This document shows, in pieces, positions 18,971 through 28,072 of a stretch of DNA of 64,000 nucleotides. How positions within the stretch are numbered: the first letter of the stretch is position 1; each line of letters begins with the position of its first letter. Below the pieces are notes generated by a model, which saw only the letters and a list, made by a program, of their open reading frames with translations, searched no databases and had not been told where the DNA came from. Source of the DNA: SHZI01 sp049290495 (GTDB lineage Bacteria > Pseudomonadota > Gammaproteobacteria > Steroidobacterales > GCA-2729495); contig JBATNV010000195.1 of NCBI GenBank assembly GCA_049290495.1, positions 1 to 64,000 of the forward strand, given 5' to 3'. A program made the translations under genes and the position numbers.

Positions 18971-19855
18971 ATGGCCAGGAAACACGAACACGAAGATCAC
19001 GTCAACCACGAGGCGTGGGCCATACCCTACGGCGATCTCGTGACCCTGCTGCTGGCATTTTTTGTCGTCATGTATGCGACCTCGTCAGTCAACGAGGGCA
19101 AGTACAAGGTTCTTTCCGACTCGCTGAATGCCGCCTTTCGCGGCGCGCCACGCACCATGGAACCGATTCCCGTCGGCGACAAGCCGGCCAAGGCCAAAGC
19201 TGACGATACCGTGGCCGGCATCAAGCCAGGTCAGATATTGAAGCTGGAAGCCGAGCGGGCTGCGGAGCAGAAGGACCAGCAAACGCTGGCCGAGAATGCG
19301 GCCCTGCAGGGTCATCTGCAGAAGATGAGCGACGACCTTGAAACAGCGATGCAGGAGCTCATCGACAAGGAAATGATCCGCATTCAGCGCGCGCCGTCCT
19401 GGGTCGAGGTGGAGATCAAGGCGGATATTCTCTTTCCGAGCGGCAGTGCCGAGATCGAGCCTTCCGCAACTGCCGTACTCGATCGCATCGCTGTCATCCT
19501 GGTTGAACGTCCCTACCCGATCCGCATTGAAGGACACACCGATACAAGGCCGATCAGGACCAGCCAGTTTCCATCGAACTGGGAACTGTCGGCGGCACGT
19601 GCGGCACGCATCGTGCGTCTCTTCGAAGCTCATGGCATCGCATCCAGCCGGATGGTTGTCGCCGGCATGGGCGAAAACCGGCCACTGGCAGACAACAGCA
19701 GCGCAGAAGGCCGAAACCGCAACCGGCGCGTCACCATCGTCATTCTCGGCAAGCCGCCAGCCGCAGATGACCCGATGCCGGGTGGCATTGCCGAAGCTGC
19801 TGCCGAGCCTGCTGTCGGATCGACAGCCGCGCCGGCTGTGGAGCCTGCGACATGA
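18971..19855 (+). CDS. motD: Flagellar motor stator protein MotB/MotD
   Basis: 294 residues. One membrane helix (YGDLVTLLLAFFVVMYATSS) with the proton-binding Asp of the YGDL motif, a plug and linker segment with charged coiled coil (about 75-135), then an OmpA-like peptidoglycan-binding domain with IRIEGHTDTRPI, WELSAARAARIV and GRNRNRRVTIVI. The C-terminus is an Ala/Pro tail. Resembles MotD. Overlaps the next small gene by 4 bases. Confidence 0.94.
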   Translation: MARKHEHEDHVNHEAWAIPYGDLVTLLLAFFVVMYATSSVNEGKYKVLSDSLNAAFRGAPRTMEPIPVGDKPAKAKADDTVAGIKPGQILKLEAERAAEQKDQQTLAENAALQGHLQKMSDDLETAMQELIDKEMIRIQRAPSWVEVEIKADILFPSGSAEIEPSATAVLDRIAVILVERPYPIRIEGHTDTRPIRTSQFPSNWELSAARAARIVRLFEAHGIASSRMVVAGMGENRPLADNSSAEGRNRNRRVTIVILGKPPAADDPMPGGIAEAAAEPAVGSTAAPAVEPAT

Positions 19856-20019
19856 ATTCAGTAGACCGCATCGGCCCTGGCCTGCCACCCACCCGGATCG
19901 AGCGCATTGCCGACAAGCGTCGCAAGCCGGAACGGGAGCAAAAGCAGCACCGCGAAAACAGGAAACCGCCGGAAACGGGTTCCGACGGCCGCAATCACAT
20001 CATTGACGAACTTGCCTGA
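19852..20019 (+). CDS. Small 55-residue basic protein after motD
   Basis: A 55-codon reading frame beginning at ATG 19852 that overlaps the motD stop (ATGA) and ends 13 bases before the DUF2802 gene. The translation is hydrophilic and rich in Arg, Lys and Pro, with PTRIERIADKRRKPEREQK in its first half and no hydrophobic segment. The ATGA junction, uninterrupted operon position and codon use in keeping with neighbours suggest it is translated. Small proteins occur at this place in other gammaproteobacterial flagellar operons, but I recognise no named family and assign no function. Confidence 0.6.
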   Translation: MNSVDRIGPGLPPTRIERIADKRRKPEREQKQHRENRKPPETGSDGRNHIIDELA

Positions 20020-20032
20020 AGGAAATCACACC

Positions 20033-20524
20033 ATGGCTATTCTGGACACACTGAACATCGGCAACTTTGCGCCAGGCAGCATTGATATCAGCCTGCTCGG
20101 CGACTTCTTTGCTGGCACGGCCACGATTCATCCGGTGGCACTGTTTGCCGGCGGAGTGCTGGCACTGGTCACGCTCACTGTGCTGGCGTTCTCGGTCGCC
20201 CGGCAGAAACGCCATACCAGGCTACTGGAAGAGCGCTGCGACGATACACAGGATCGCCTGCAGGCTATCGAGATCCTGCTGGCAGCTTCGACCAGTGAGG
20301 CCAGCCTGCTGCGCCAACGCGTCGAACAACTGGGTATGCGTCAGGAAAACACCCTGGGCAGCAACGCAAAGACCAGCTTGCGCCAGGCCATCGCCCTGTC
20401 CAGACACGGTGCGACGACCAGGCAGCTGATCGATACCTGCGAACTGAGTCAAGGCGAAGCGCACCTGATCCAGACACTCTATGGCCAGCCTGCAGGCGCT
20501 CCGGCGGCTGAAGAACTGCACTGA
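20033..20524 (+). CDS. DUF2802 domain protein
   Basis: 163 residues from ATG 20033, eight bases after AAGGAAA. One membrane helix (about 39-63, HPVALFAGGVLALVTLTVLAFSVA), a coiled-coil stretch (about 65-110) and a C-terminal segment with AIALSRHGATTRQLIDTCELSQGEAHLIQTLYG, the DUF2802 pattern that looks like a small helix-turn-helix. In Pseudomonas a DUF2802 protein ends the fliA-che-mot region, so the gene holds its usual place although the che genes are missing. Function unknown. Confidence 0.8.
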   Translation: MAILDTLNIGNFAPGSIDISLLGDFFAGTATIHPVALFAGGVLALVTLTVLAFSVARQKRHTRLLEERCDDTQDRLQAIEILLAASTSEASLLRQRVEQLGMRQENTLGSNAKTSLRQAIALSRHGATTRQLIDTCELSQGEAHLIQTLYGQPAGAPAAEELH

Positions 20525-20595
20525 AGAAACCGGCTGACACCGTATCAGATGATTCTGCAACGACAGACCAGCACACATACGTGGGAGTTACGACG

Positions 20596-22119
20596 ATGAG
20601 CCAGGTTCCTGAACACATACTGCAGCGCTTGCGTACCTGCACCAGCTTTCCAACCCCGCCCGCAGTGGCGATGCAGGTGTTGCAACTGGCCCAGGATCCT
20701 GACATCGACCTCAGCAAGGTCGCCGATGCGGTCAGCGCAGACGCGGCCATCGCCGCCAAGGTGATGCGTATTGCCAACTCGGCAATGTACTCACGCCGAC
20801 GACAGAGCACCAACCTGCGCCAGGCGCTGATTGTGCTCGGGCTCAATGCGACCCTGACCCTGGCGCTCAGTTTCACGCTGGTTTCGACCCTCAAGAGAAA
20901 CACCACGCAGGGCTTTGACTTCAATTCCTACTGGCGTCGTACCGTTCTCGCCGCCGCATGGGGCAAGTTGCTGGCCAGTGAAACGGGTCGGCGCGATGCT
21001 GAAGAAATTTTTCTCGCTGCCCTGCTGCAGGACCTGGGCATGCTGGTGATCGACAAGATCTGGCCGGAGGTCTACGAAGGGATCGCGCCGTTCAAGATCG
21101 AGCACAGTCGCATCTGCCAGCATGAACAGAACTGCATCGGTACGGATCACCGCTCGATCGGCGCTGCTTTACTGCGCATCTGGAATATGCCGGAAAGCCT
21201 GGTGCGCGCCGTGCAGCACAGCCATGACCCGAGCGCTGCCGGCGTGGACGGCGACGAACGGGCATTCGTCCGTGCGGTCGCGATGTCCGGCGAACTCAGC
21301 GATGTCTGGCTCAGCTCGCACAACGAGGTCGCCCTGCGCCGCGTTGGCCAGCAGGCCCACCGCTATCTCGGTATCCAGCCCAACCGTCTCGGCGAGTTGT
21401 TCGATGCAGTCCGCGAGCAACTGCCGGTTGCTGAAGAACTGTTCCAGATGGAACTGTTTGACGCCTCGCAACTGCAGGATATTACCGACGCTGCGCAGGA
21501 AATCCTGATCGTCCGCAACCTGTACCAGATCAATGCCAATGAGGAAGTCCAGCAGGAAAAGCACGCGCTGGAGAAGGAGCACAGCAAGCTCAAGACAGAA
21601 ACCATCCGTGACGTCCTGACCAGCGCCTATAACCGGCGCCACTTTGAAAAGCGGCTGGGTGAGGAATTTGATGCTTGTGCGAAATCAAACTATGGCTGGC
21701 CACTGTCGCTGATCTTTATCGATCTGGACAAATTCAAGTCCGTCAATGACGGCTACGGCCACCAGGCTGGTGATGCCGTCCTGAAAGCAGTTGCCGATCT
21801 GCTCCTCGAAACACTGCGTGATACCGATATCGTATCCCGCTACGGTGGTGATGAGTTCGTGCTGCTGCTGCCGGGCGTTGATGCAGACCAGGTAAACACT
21901 GTTGCGAAACGTATCTGCGAAATAGCAAGAACCCGGAAGGCCATGATCAGCGATGGCACGCAGGTGGGCATCACCCTGTCGCTCGGTGTTGCGACTTGCG
22001 ATGCGCAGAACCAGTTTGACACGGCACAGGCACTGCTGGCAGCGGCTGATTCAGCGCTTTACAAGTCGAAGCAGAGTGGGCGGGACCGGTACACCCTGCA
22101 CAACGCGCAGGCGGCCTGA
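20596..22119 (+). CDS. HDOD and GGDEF domain protein (putative diguanylate cyclase)
   Basis: 507 residues from ATG 20596, preceded by GGGAG; GTG 20581 is less likely. Residues about 10-215 form an HDOD domain (FPTPPAVAMQVLQLAQDPD, ANSAMYSRRRQ, LLQDLGMLVIDKIWPEVY). Residues about 345-505 form a GGDEF domain with an intact YGGDEF active site and an I-site RDTD five residues upstream, so it should make c-di-GMP and be product-inhibited. Between them is a charged coiled coil. No membrane segment. Placement between flagellar genes and a FleQ-like regulator suggests a role in the motile-sessile switch; that is inference. Confidence 0.9.
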   Translation: MSQVPEHILQRLRTCTSFPTPPAVAMQVLQLAQDPDIDLSKVADAVSADAAIAAKVMRIANSAMYSRRRQSTNLRQALIVLGLNATLTLALSFTLVSTLKRNTTQGFDFNSYWRRTVLAAAWGKLLASETGRRDAEEIFLAALLQDLGMLVIDKIWPEVYEGIAPFKIEHSRICQHEQNCIGTDHRSIGAALLRIWNMPESLVRAVQHSHDPSAAGVDGDERAFVRAVAMSGELSDVWLSSHNEVALRRVGQQAHRYLGIQPNRLGELFDAVREQLPVAEELFQMELFDASQLQDITDAAQEILIVRNLYQINANEEVQQEKHALEKEHSKLKTETIRDVLTSAYNRRHFEKRLGEEFDACAKSNYGWPLSLIFIDLDKFKSVNDGYGHQAGDAVLKAVADLLLETLRDTDIVSRYGGDEFVLLLPGVDADQVNTVAKRICEIARTRKAMISDGTQVGITLSLGVATCDAQNQFDTAQALLAAADSALYKSKQSGRDRYTLHNAQAA

Positions 22120-22144
22120 CAACTTCAGAGAGGACGCGCTGCGC

Positions 22145-23203
22145 TCAGAGACCGTAGCGTTTCATCTTCTCGGCGAGCGTAGTGCGCCGGACCTGCAGTT
22201 TCTGCGCCGCATGCGCGATAACACCATTGGCTTCATGCAGCGCCCGGCGGATCAGCGCAACTTCAATTTGTTCCAGATATTCCTTGAGCGGCAATCCCGA
22301 GTCAGGCAACTCGATGTCCTGCGGCCGTGGTCCGGCCGCGCGGGCCGCAGCCACTTCCTGGCGATCTGATTCCCGCAATGGTGCCGCAGCCGTGTAGCGC
22401 GTCGGCAACTGAGGTATATCCACGGCCGTACCCGGATGCAGCACACACAGCCGCTCCAGTAAATTGGACAGCTCGCGGATGTTGCCAGGCCAGGAGTAGT
22501 GCTTGAGGATGCGTATGGCACCCGGCGTGACCTGTACCGGCGAGAGTCCGGCGCTCCGGCAACGCTCGATGATATTGGCGATCAGGTCCGGCAGATCATC
22601 GAGCCGGTCGCGCAATGGCGGCAGCTCGATCGGGAACACGTTCAGCCGGTAGTAGAGATCTTCGCGAAAACTGTTGTTGCCGATCGCCGCTTCGAGATTG
22701 CGGTGCGTCGCCGCAATGATGCGTACATCGCATTCCCGCGGCCGGTTGTTGCCAACCCGCTCATAGATCCGTTCCTGCAGTACGCGCAGCAGCTTGACCT
22801 GCATCGGCAGGCTCATGTCGCCGATCTCATCGAGAAACAGGGTGCCGCCCTCGGCTGCCTCAAAACGTCCAATACGGGCGGATATGGCGCCGGTGAATGC
22901 GCCCTTTTCATGCCCGAACAGCTCGCTCTCGAGCAAATCGGCCGGAATTGCCCCGCAGTTCACCGGGACGAAGGGCTTGTCGGCACGTGGTGACAGCAAA
23001 TGCACGTAGCGGGCGACCCACTCCTTGCCGGTACCCGACTCGCCAGTGACCAGCACGCTGGTATTGAACGGCGCTACCTGCTCGATGAGCCGACGAACAT
23101 TGACCATACGGACGCTGTGGCCGGTCGGAAAGTAGACTGGACCTGTCGCCGGGACGGTGCCCTCTGCGCCCGCCTGGTCAGCGGCCTGCCTGATGTCATT
23201 CAT
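22145..23203 (-). CDS. FleQ-like sigma-54 activator lacking the N-terminal domain
   Basis: 352 residues. AAA+ domain with Walker A GESGTGKE, sigma-54 loop GAFTGA and Walker B LFLDEIGDM, then a Fis-type helix-turn-helix ending LQVRRTTLAEKMKRYGL, very like the C-terminus of FleQ/FlrA. FleQ normally has about 490 residues with an N-terminal REC-like domain; here only about 27 residues precede the ATPase core, which would make it receiver-free and perhaps constitutively active or controlled by FleN and c-di-GMP. It converges on the HDOD-GGDEF gene with a 25-base gap. Could also be a PspF-type activator, but the C-terminus favours FleQ. Confidence 0.88.
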   Translation of the reverse strand: MNDIRQAADQAGAEGTVPATGPVYFPTGHSVRMVNVRRLIEQVAPFNTSVLVTGESGTGKEWVARYVHLLSPRADKPFVPVNCGAIPADLLESELFGHEKGAFTGAISARIGRFEAAEGGTLFLDEIGDMSLPMQVKLLRVLQERIYERVGNNRPRECDVRIIAATHRNLEAAIGNNSFREDLYYRLNVFPIELPPLRDRLDDLPDLIANIIERCRSAGLSPVQVTPGAIRILKHYSWPGNIRELSNLLERLCVLHPGTAVDIPQLPTRYTAAAPLRESDRQEVAAARAAGPRPQDIELPDSGLPLKEYLEQIEVALIRRALHEANGVIAHAAQKLQVRRTTLAEKMKRYGL

Positions 23204-23320
23204 TCAATATGGAGCGGATAAATGCCCGGTGCTGCGTCGAAGTGGCCAGTATGATCAAGGCTGCCCTGACCCAAGTCAAACAAAACGCCAATTTCCCGTC
23301 GCCCCGATGGAGTGCCCCCG

Positions 23321-24496
23321 ATGACCCCGAACCACAGCAGCTCATTAAATTACGCGCTACGCAGCAAGTTGCCGGAGGTCGGCACTACGATCTTCACCGT
23401 TATGTCGCAGCTGGCTGCCGAGTGTGGCGCGGTCAACCTGACGCAGGGCTCACCCGATTTCCCACCGCCCACGCGCCTGCTCGATCGCGTCGCTCATCAC
23501 CTGTACGCCAGCAACAACCAGTACGCCCCGATGACTGGCCTGCCGGCACTGCGCGAACAAATCGCGATAAAGACGCTCGGGCTGTATGGTCGACAGCTCG
23601 ATCCGGACAGCGAAGTCACGGTGACCTCGGGAGCGACCGAGGCGCTGTTCAGCGCCATCGAGGCCTTCGTACACACGGGCGACGAAGTGTTGTGCTTCGA
23701 TCCCGCCTATGACACCTATGATCCGGCGATTCGCCTTGCCGGCGGGCAGGCCGTGCACCTCCCGCTGGTGCCACCGCACTTTGGCATCGACTGGAACGGG
23801 GTACGCGCTGCGATCACGCCACGCACGCGCATGATCATCCTTAACTCGCCGCACAATCCCAGCGGTGCGGTACTCTCGCCGGCCGATATGACCAGCCTCG
23901 AGGCGATCGTGCGCGATACCGGCATCCTGTTACTCGGCGACGAGGTGTACGAGCACATGGTGTTCGACGGCCGCCGGCACGAAAGCCTGCTGCGCTATCC
24001 CGCCCTGGCGGAACGTAGCCTGGTGATTTCCTCCTTTGGCAAGACCTATCACGCAACAGGCTGGAAGATCGGCTATTGCGTAGCGCCGAAAGCGCTGATG
24101 AGCGAGTTCCGGCGCATACACCAGTTCGTGCAGTTCTGCGTGGTCACGCCCATGCAGCGCGCACTGGCAGATTTTCTGGCCAGCGATGCGGATCATTACC
24201 TCGGTCTGTCAGCCTTCTATCAGGAAAAGCGGGACCGCTTCTGCGCGCTGCTGGCGCCGTCGCGCCTGCGCTGCACGCCATCGGCCGGCACCTATTTCCA
24301 GCTTGCTGACTACACTGCGATCAGCGACGAACCAGACCTCGGCTATGCACGCCGCCTGACTCGCGAGGCGGGCATCGCCTGCATTCCGGTATCGGTCTTC
24401 TGTGCCCTGCCGGGAGATACGCGGCTGCTGCGCTTTTGCTTTGCCAAGGATTCGTCTACGCTCGAACGTGCCGCAGAGATCCTCTGCCGGCTCTGA
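23321..24496 (+). CDS. PLP-dependent methionine-type aminotransferase (class I/II)
   Basis: 391 residues from ATG 23321, eight bases after GGAG; GTG at 23312 would add three residues. Fold-type I aminotransferase: N-terminal NLTQGSPDFPPP, NQYAPMTGLPALREQIA, the cofactor-binding NSPHNPSGAVL, DEVYEHMVFDG and the Lys motif SSFGKTYHATGWKIGY. It most resembles YbdL and related kynurenine/methionine aminotransferases. A neighbouring amidotransferase gene follows 29 bases later, so the two may be co-transcribed. Substrate is not decided by sequence. Confidence 0.9.
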   Translation: MTPNHSSSLNYALRSKLPEVGTTIFTVMSQLAAECGAVNLTQGSPDFPPPTRLLDRVAHHLYASNNQYAPMTGLPALREQIAIKTLGLYGRQLDPDSEVTVTSGATEALFSAIEAFVHTGDEVLCFDPAYDTYDPAIRLAGGQAVHLPLVPPHFGIDWNGVRAAITPRTRMIILNSPHNPSGAVLSPADMTSLEAIVRDTGILLLGDEVYEHMVFDGRRHESLLRYPALAERSLVISSFGKTYHATGWKIGYCVAPKALMSEFRRIHQFVQFCVVTPMQRALADFLASDADHYLGLSAFYQEKRDRFCALLAPSRLRCTPSAGTYFQLADYTAISDEPDLGYARRLTREAGIACIPVSVFCALPGDTRLLRFCFAKDSSTLERAAEILCRL

Positions 24497-24525
24497 GCCA
24501 CACCGGTCGCGAGTTCTGAACTGCC

Positions 24526-25272
24526 ATGCATCGCCTGCTCGTTTTCCAGCACGTACCGCACGAGATTCTCGGCACCCTCGACCCCTTGCTGCGGGATGCC
24601 GGTTTCCGCATCCGCTACCAGAACTTCGGGCGACAACCTGATGCGCTACCGGATCTCGACCGCTACCACGGCCTGATCGTGCTCGGCGGCCCGATGAACT
24701 GCGACCAGGTGCACCACCATCCACATCTGGCGGTCGAAATCGCCGCGATCCGTGAAGCGGTCGCAGCGCGCAAGCCGGTACTCGGTATCTGCCTCGGCGC
24801 ACAGCTGCTGGCGCGCGCGCTCGGTGGCCACGTGACCGCCAATCCGGTCAAGGAAATCGGCTGGTACGACGTGGCACCCACCGCAGAAGCCCAGCGCGAC
24901 CCGCTGTTCCGTCACTTCGCTGCCAGCGAAAAGATCTTCCAGTGGCATGGCGACACCTTCTCCATTCCCGATGGTGCGGTGCATCTGGCCGCCTCGCCCG
25001 ACTGCCGCAACCAGGCTTTCCGCTATGGCGACAACGTCTATGGCCTGCAGTTTCACCTCGAGGTCGATGCAGCGATGATTCACCGCTGGCTGCATGCCCC
25101 GGTGAATGTGCGTGAACTGGAAGGACTGCGCGGCAGCATCGACCCGGAACGAATTGCGGCCGACACGCCGCTGCATGTGGCGCAATCCCAGGCGCTCGGT
25201 ACGAAGCTCTTTGGTGAGTTCCTGCGCCTTTTCCAGGGCCGCCACAGGCGCGTGGCCCTGCCCTCGCGCTAG
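24526..25272 (+). CDS. Class I glutamine amidotransferase-like protein
   Basis: 248 residues. The catalytic triad pattern is present: nucleophile elbow LGICLGAQLLARALGG (Cys about residue 88) and GLQFHLEVD with the His, plus the FQWHGDTF motif of GuaA-like stand-alone amidotransferases. A C-terminal extension of about 50 residues follows. Likely hydrolyses glutamine or gamma-glutamyl compounds; no synthetase partner lies nearby. Same strand as and 29 bases after the aminotransferase. Confidence 0.85.
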   Translation: MHRLLVFQHVPHEILGTLDPLLRDAGFRIRYQNFGRQPDALPDLDRYHGLIVLGGPMNCDQVHHHPHLAVEIAAIREAVAARKPVLGICLGAQLLARALGGHVTANPVKEIGWYDVAPTAEAQRDPLFRHFAASEKIFQWHGDTFSIPDGAVHLAASPDCRNQAFRYGDNVYGLQFHLEVDAAMIHRWLHAPVNVRELEGLRGSIDPERIAADTPLHVAQSQALGTKLFGEFLRLFQGRHRRVALPSR

Positions 25273-25299
25273 CACGGCCTGCGCACAGCGCAGCCGGGC

Positions 25300-25330
25300 T
25301 TGACCCTCCCATTATGGGAAGGTTTAGCAT
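25300..25330 (+). promoter_or_regulatory. CueR-type copper-responsive promoter
   Basis: -35 TTGACC (25300-25305) and -10 TAGCAT (25325-25330) are separated by 19 bases, the over-long spacer typical of MerR-family promoters. The spacer region holds an imperfect dyad, ACCCTCCCA/TGGGAAGGT around TTA. Predicted transcription start is about 25337, adjacent to the cueR ATG at 25338, so the transcript may have essentially no leader. Confidence 0.88.
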
Positions 25331-25337
25331 AGCCGGC

Positions 25338-25781
25338 ATGAACATCAGTCACGCAGCACGGCTCTCCGGAGTTTCGGCAAAGATGATCCGTCACTATGAA
25401 AGTGCCGGGCTGATACCTGCCGTGACCCGTACCGACGCAGGCTATCGAAGCTATACGCCAGAGGATGTCCATCGTCTGGCGTTTATCCGGCGCGCACGCG
25501 CAGTCGGATTTGGCACACCGGAAATCCGGCAACTGCTCTCGCTATGGCAAAACCGGCAGCGGCCGGCCCGCGACGTCAAACGGCTGGCCGTCGAGCATCT
25601 GCAGCAGCTCAAGGAACGGATTACAGACCTTGAAGCCATCGCCGATACGCTGTCGCACCTGATCGGCCACTGTCGTGGTGACAGCCGGCCGGACTGCCCG
25701 ATACTCGATTCACTGGCAGCGGGGGATCCCGAACCGGCAACCCGAAGCGTTCCCGCACGACGCAGGCAGGTCTCAAAATGA
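25338..25781 (+). CDS. cueR: Copper-efflux transcriptional regulator CueR (MerR family)
   Basis: 147 residues from ATG 25338. N-terminal winged helix MNISHAARLSGVSAKMIRHYESAGLIP is the MerR signature, followed by a dimerisation helix (about 80-110) and the metal loop HCRGDSRPDCPI, a C-x7-C pair that marks the monovalent coinage-metal sensors (Cu(I), Ag(I), Au(I)). An in-frame ATG at 25314 lies inside the promoter spacer and can be excluded. It heads a two-gene operon with copA (4-base overlap), so it is autoregulated, unlike the divergent E. coli layout. Confidence 0.95.
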   Translation: MNISHAARLSGVSAKMIRHYESAGLIPAVTRTDAGYRSYTPEDVHRLAFIRRARAVGFGTPEIRQLLSLWQNRQRPARDVKRLAVEHLQQLKERITDLEAIADTLSHLIGHCRGDSRPDCPILDSLAAGDPEPATRSVPARRRQVSK

Positions 25782-28039
25782 ACAGCACCGACTCAGCGCC
25801 CGTTGAACGATTCAGTTTCCCCGTCGAGGGCATGACCTGCAGCAACTGTGCGGGGCGCGTCGAAAAAGCGCTGCGCGCGGTACCGGGCGTGATTGAGGCA
25901 AACGTCAATCTCGCCATCGAGCGTGCCGACGTACGCGGCGCTGCGGGCATCACGCAATTGCCGGCGCTGGCTGCAGCCGTCAGCGCAGCCGGCTATCGCG
26001 CCGTGATCGCAGTGCAATCCGGAACACAGGCCGACGCAGAAGATGCACATCGCATTCGCGAACAGTCGCTGCTGCGTCGGGAACTCGCGGTACTTATGAT
26101 CTCGGCAGCCCTGGCGATGCCACTCCTGTGGCAGATGGCCGGAATGAGCCTGGGGCTGCACTGGCATCTGCCGGCCTGGCTGGAACTGCTATTGGCAACG
26201 CCGGTGCAGTTCGTGATCGGCGCGCGCTTTTACCGGTCGGCCTGGCAGGCGGTCCGCGCAAAGGCCGGCAACATGGATGTACTCGTCGTGCTCGGGACGA
26301 CAGCGGCTTACGGCTACAGCCTTTACCTGCTGGCCACACTAGGCTTCAGCGCGGCGACGGGCAAGCTGTATTTTGAGGCCTCGGTGATCATCATCAGCCT
26401 GGTACTGCTGGGCAAGTTTCTCGAAAGCCGGGCCAAGCGCGGCACCACGGCTGCCATCCGCCAGCTCATGGAACTGCGACCGCAAACCGCGCGCGTGCGA
26501 CAGGCTGACGGCAGCGAGCGGGAAATGCCGATCAACGAGGTACGCAGCGGCGACCGGATTGTGGTCCGGCCCGGCGAGCGTATTCCGGTCGATGGCCTGG
26601 TGCATACGGGACGCAGCGAAGTCGACGAATCGCTGATCACCGGCGAGAGCCTGCCGGTCGACAAGCAGCCTGGCGGCAAGGTGACTGGTGGTGCCATCAA
26701 CGGTACCGGTTTGCTGCTGATACGCGCGACCGCAGTCGGCGCTGACTCAACCCTGGCGAAGATTATCCGGCTGGTCGAGAACGCACAGGGCGGCAAGGCA
26801 CCGGTGCAACGCCTGGTGGATCAGATCAGTGCGATTTTTGTGCCGGTGGTCGTGATTCTGGCATTCATCACCTTCGTCGTCTGGCTGCTGGTCAGCGGCG
26901 ATTTCGAACACTCGCTGGTCTCGGCAGTTGCTGTACTGGTGATCGCCTGCCCCTGTGCGCTGGGACTCGCGACACCGACTGCGATCATGACCGGCACCGG
27001 TGCGGCGGCCCGTGCGGGGATCCTGATCAAGGATGTAGCAGCACTCGAGCGCGCTCATCGCCTCGACACCATCGTCTTCGACAAGACCGGCACACTGACA
27101 GTCGGGAAGCCGGTGCTGACCAGCGTCCATGCACTCCGCGGCAGCGAGGACGAATTGCTGCAACTGGCCGCCTCCGTACAGCAAGGCAGTGAACATCCCC
27201 TGGCGCGGGCAATCGTCGATTACGCCATCGCCCGCAACCTGGCCGTGGGCACGGTGAGCGACTTCCGCAGCCATACCGGCCGCGGCGTGATCGGCACGGT
27301 GGCCGGACGCGAGATCATGATTGGCAACCGGCGTCTGCTGGGCGAACAGCAGATCGAAGCAGGTGCGGCCGCTGGCATAGCCGAAAACCACGAGCAACAG
27401 GCGCAAAGCGCCGTGTTTGTAGCCGATCGGGACGGCGTGCTCGGCGTACTCGCCATTGCTGACCAGTTACGGCCGGAAGCCATCGCGGCGGTTGCCACGC
27501 TACGCGATATGGGCATCCGCACACTGCTGCTGTCTGGCGACGCCGAACTGGTGGCTGCAGAGATCGGTCGACAGGCCGGCGTGGATGAAGCGCGCGGCGG
27601 TATGCAGCCCGAGGACAAGGCGGACGTCATCAAAGAACTGCACCGCACCGGCCGCGTCGTTGGCATGATCGGCGACGGCATCAACGATGCGCCGGCACTG
27701 GCGGTTGCAGATGTGGGCATCGCGATGGGCACCGGTACGGATATTGCGATGGAAACCGCCGGTATCACGCTGATGCGTCCCGACCCGCGACTGGTGGCCG
27801 CTGCGATCACCGCCAGCCGGGCGACATTCCGCAAGATCCGCCAGAACCTGTTCTGGGCATTCATCTACAACCTGATCGGTATTCCGGCAGCGGCGCTCGG
27901 CTATCTGAGCCCGGCGCTGGCGGGTGCCGCCATGGCGATGAGCAGCGTCAGCGTGGTCAGCAATTCACTGCTGTTGCGCCGCTGGCGTCCCGCGCTGCGG
28001 GATACGGCCCAGGCAAACCCGGACCACAGGCTTTCCTGA
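25778..28039 (+). CDS. copA: Copper-exporting P1B-type ATPase CopA
   Basis: 753 residues. One N-terminal heavy-metal domain with GMTCSNCAGRVEKAL (CxxC), eight membrane helices, the transport motif CPC (IACPCALGLATPTAIM), actuator motif TGES, phosphorylation site DKTGT and hinge GDGINDAPALA. These define a Cu(I) exporter. One metal domain is at the simple end of the family. Coupled to cueR. Confidence 0.96.
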   Translation: MNSTDSAPVERFSFPVEGMTCSNCAGRVEKALRAVPGVIEANVNLAIERADVRGAAGITQLPALAAAVSAAGYRAVIAVQSGTQADAEDAHRIREQSLLRRELAVLMISAALAMPLLWQMAGMSLGLHWHLPAWLELLLATPVQFVIGARFYRSAWQAVRAKAGNMDVLVVLGTTAAYGYSLYLLATLGFSAATGKLYFEASVIIISLVLLGKFLESRAKRGTTAAIRQLMELRPQTARVRQADGSEREMPINEVRSGDRIVVRPGERIPVDGLVHTGRSEVDESLITGESLPVDKQPGGKVTGGAINGTGLLLIRATAVGADSTLAKIIRLVENAQGGKAPVQRLVDQISAIFVPVVVILAFITFVVWLLVSGDFEHSLVSAVAVLVIACPCALGLATPTAIMTGTGAAARAGILIKDVAALERAHRLDTIVFDKTGTLTVGKPVLTSVHALRGSEDELLQLAASVQQGSEHPLARAIVDYAIARNLAVGTVSDFRSHTGRGVIGTVAGREIMIGNRRLLGEQQIEAGAAAGIAENHEQQAQSAVFVADRDGVLGVLAIADQLRPEAIAAVATLRDMGIRTLLLSGDAELVAAEIGRQAGVDEARGGMQPEDKADVIKELHRTGRVVGMIGDGINDAPALAVADVGIAMGTGTDIAMETAGITLMRPDPRLVAAAITASRATFRKIRQNLFWAFIYNLIGIPAAALGYLSPALAGAAMAMSSVSVVSNSLLLRRWRPALRDTAQANPDHRLS

Positions 28040-28043
28040 GCGA

Positions 28044-28072
28044 TTCCCGTTTTTGCCGGCAGCCGGTATCAT
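28044..28072 (+). promoter_or_regulatory. Probable sigma-70 promoter of the DUF2249 gene
   Basis: TTCCCG (28044-28049) and TATCAT (28067-28072) are 17 bases apart. Start of transcription would fall near 28079, inside the operator-like dyad at 28073-28095. The -35 is weak, so the assignment rests mostly on the -10 and the operator position. Confidence 0.45.

Noticed and set aside
23204..23320. A -35 TTGACT with a possible -10 for the FleQ-like gene in the gap upstream
   Set aside because: The spacing to the best -10 (CATACT) is about 20 bases and the match is weak.
25314..25337. ATG 25314 as start of cueR
   Set aside because: It lies in the spacer of the CueR promoter, upstream of the predicted transcription start.
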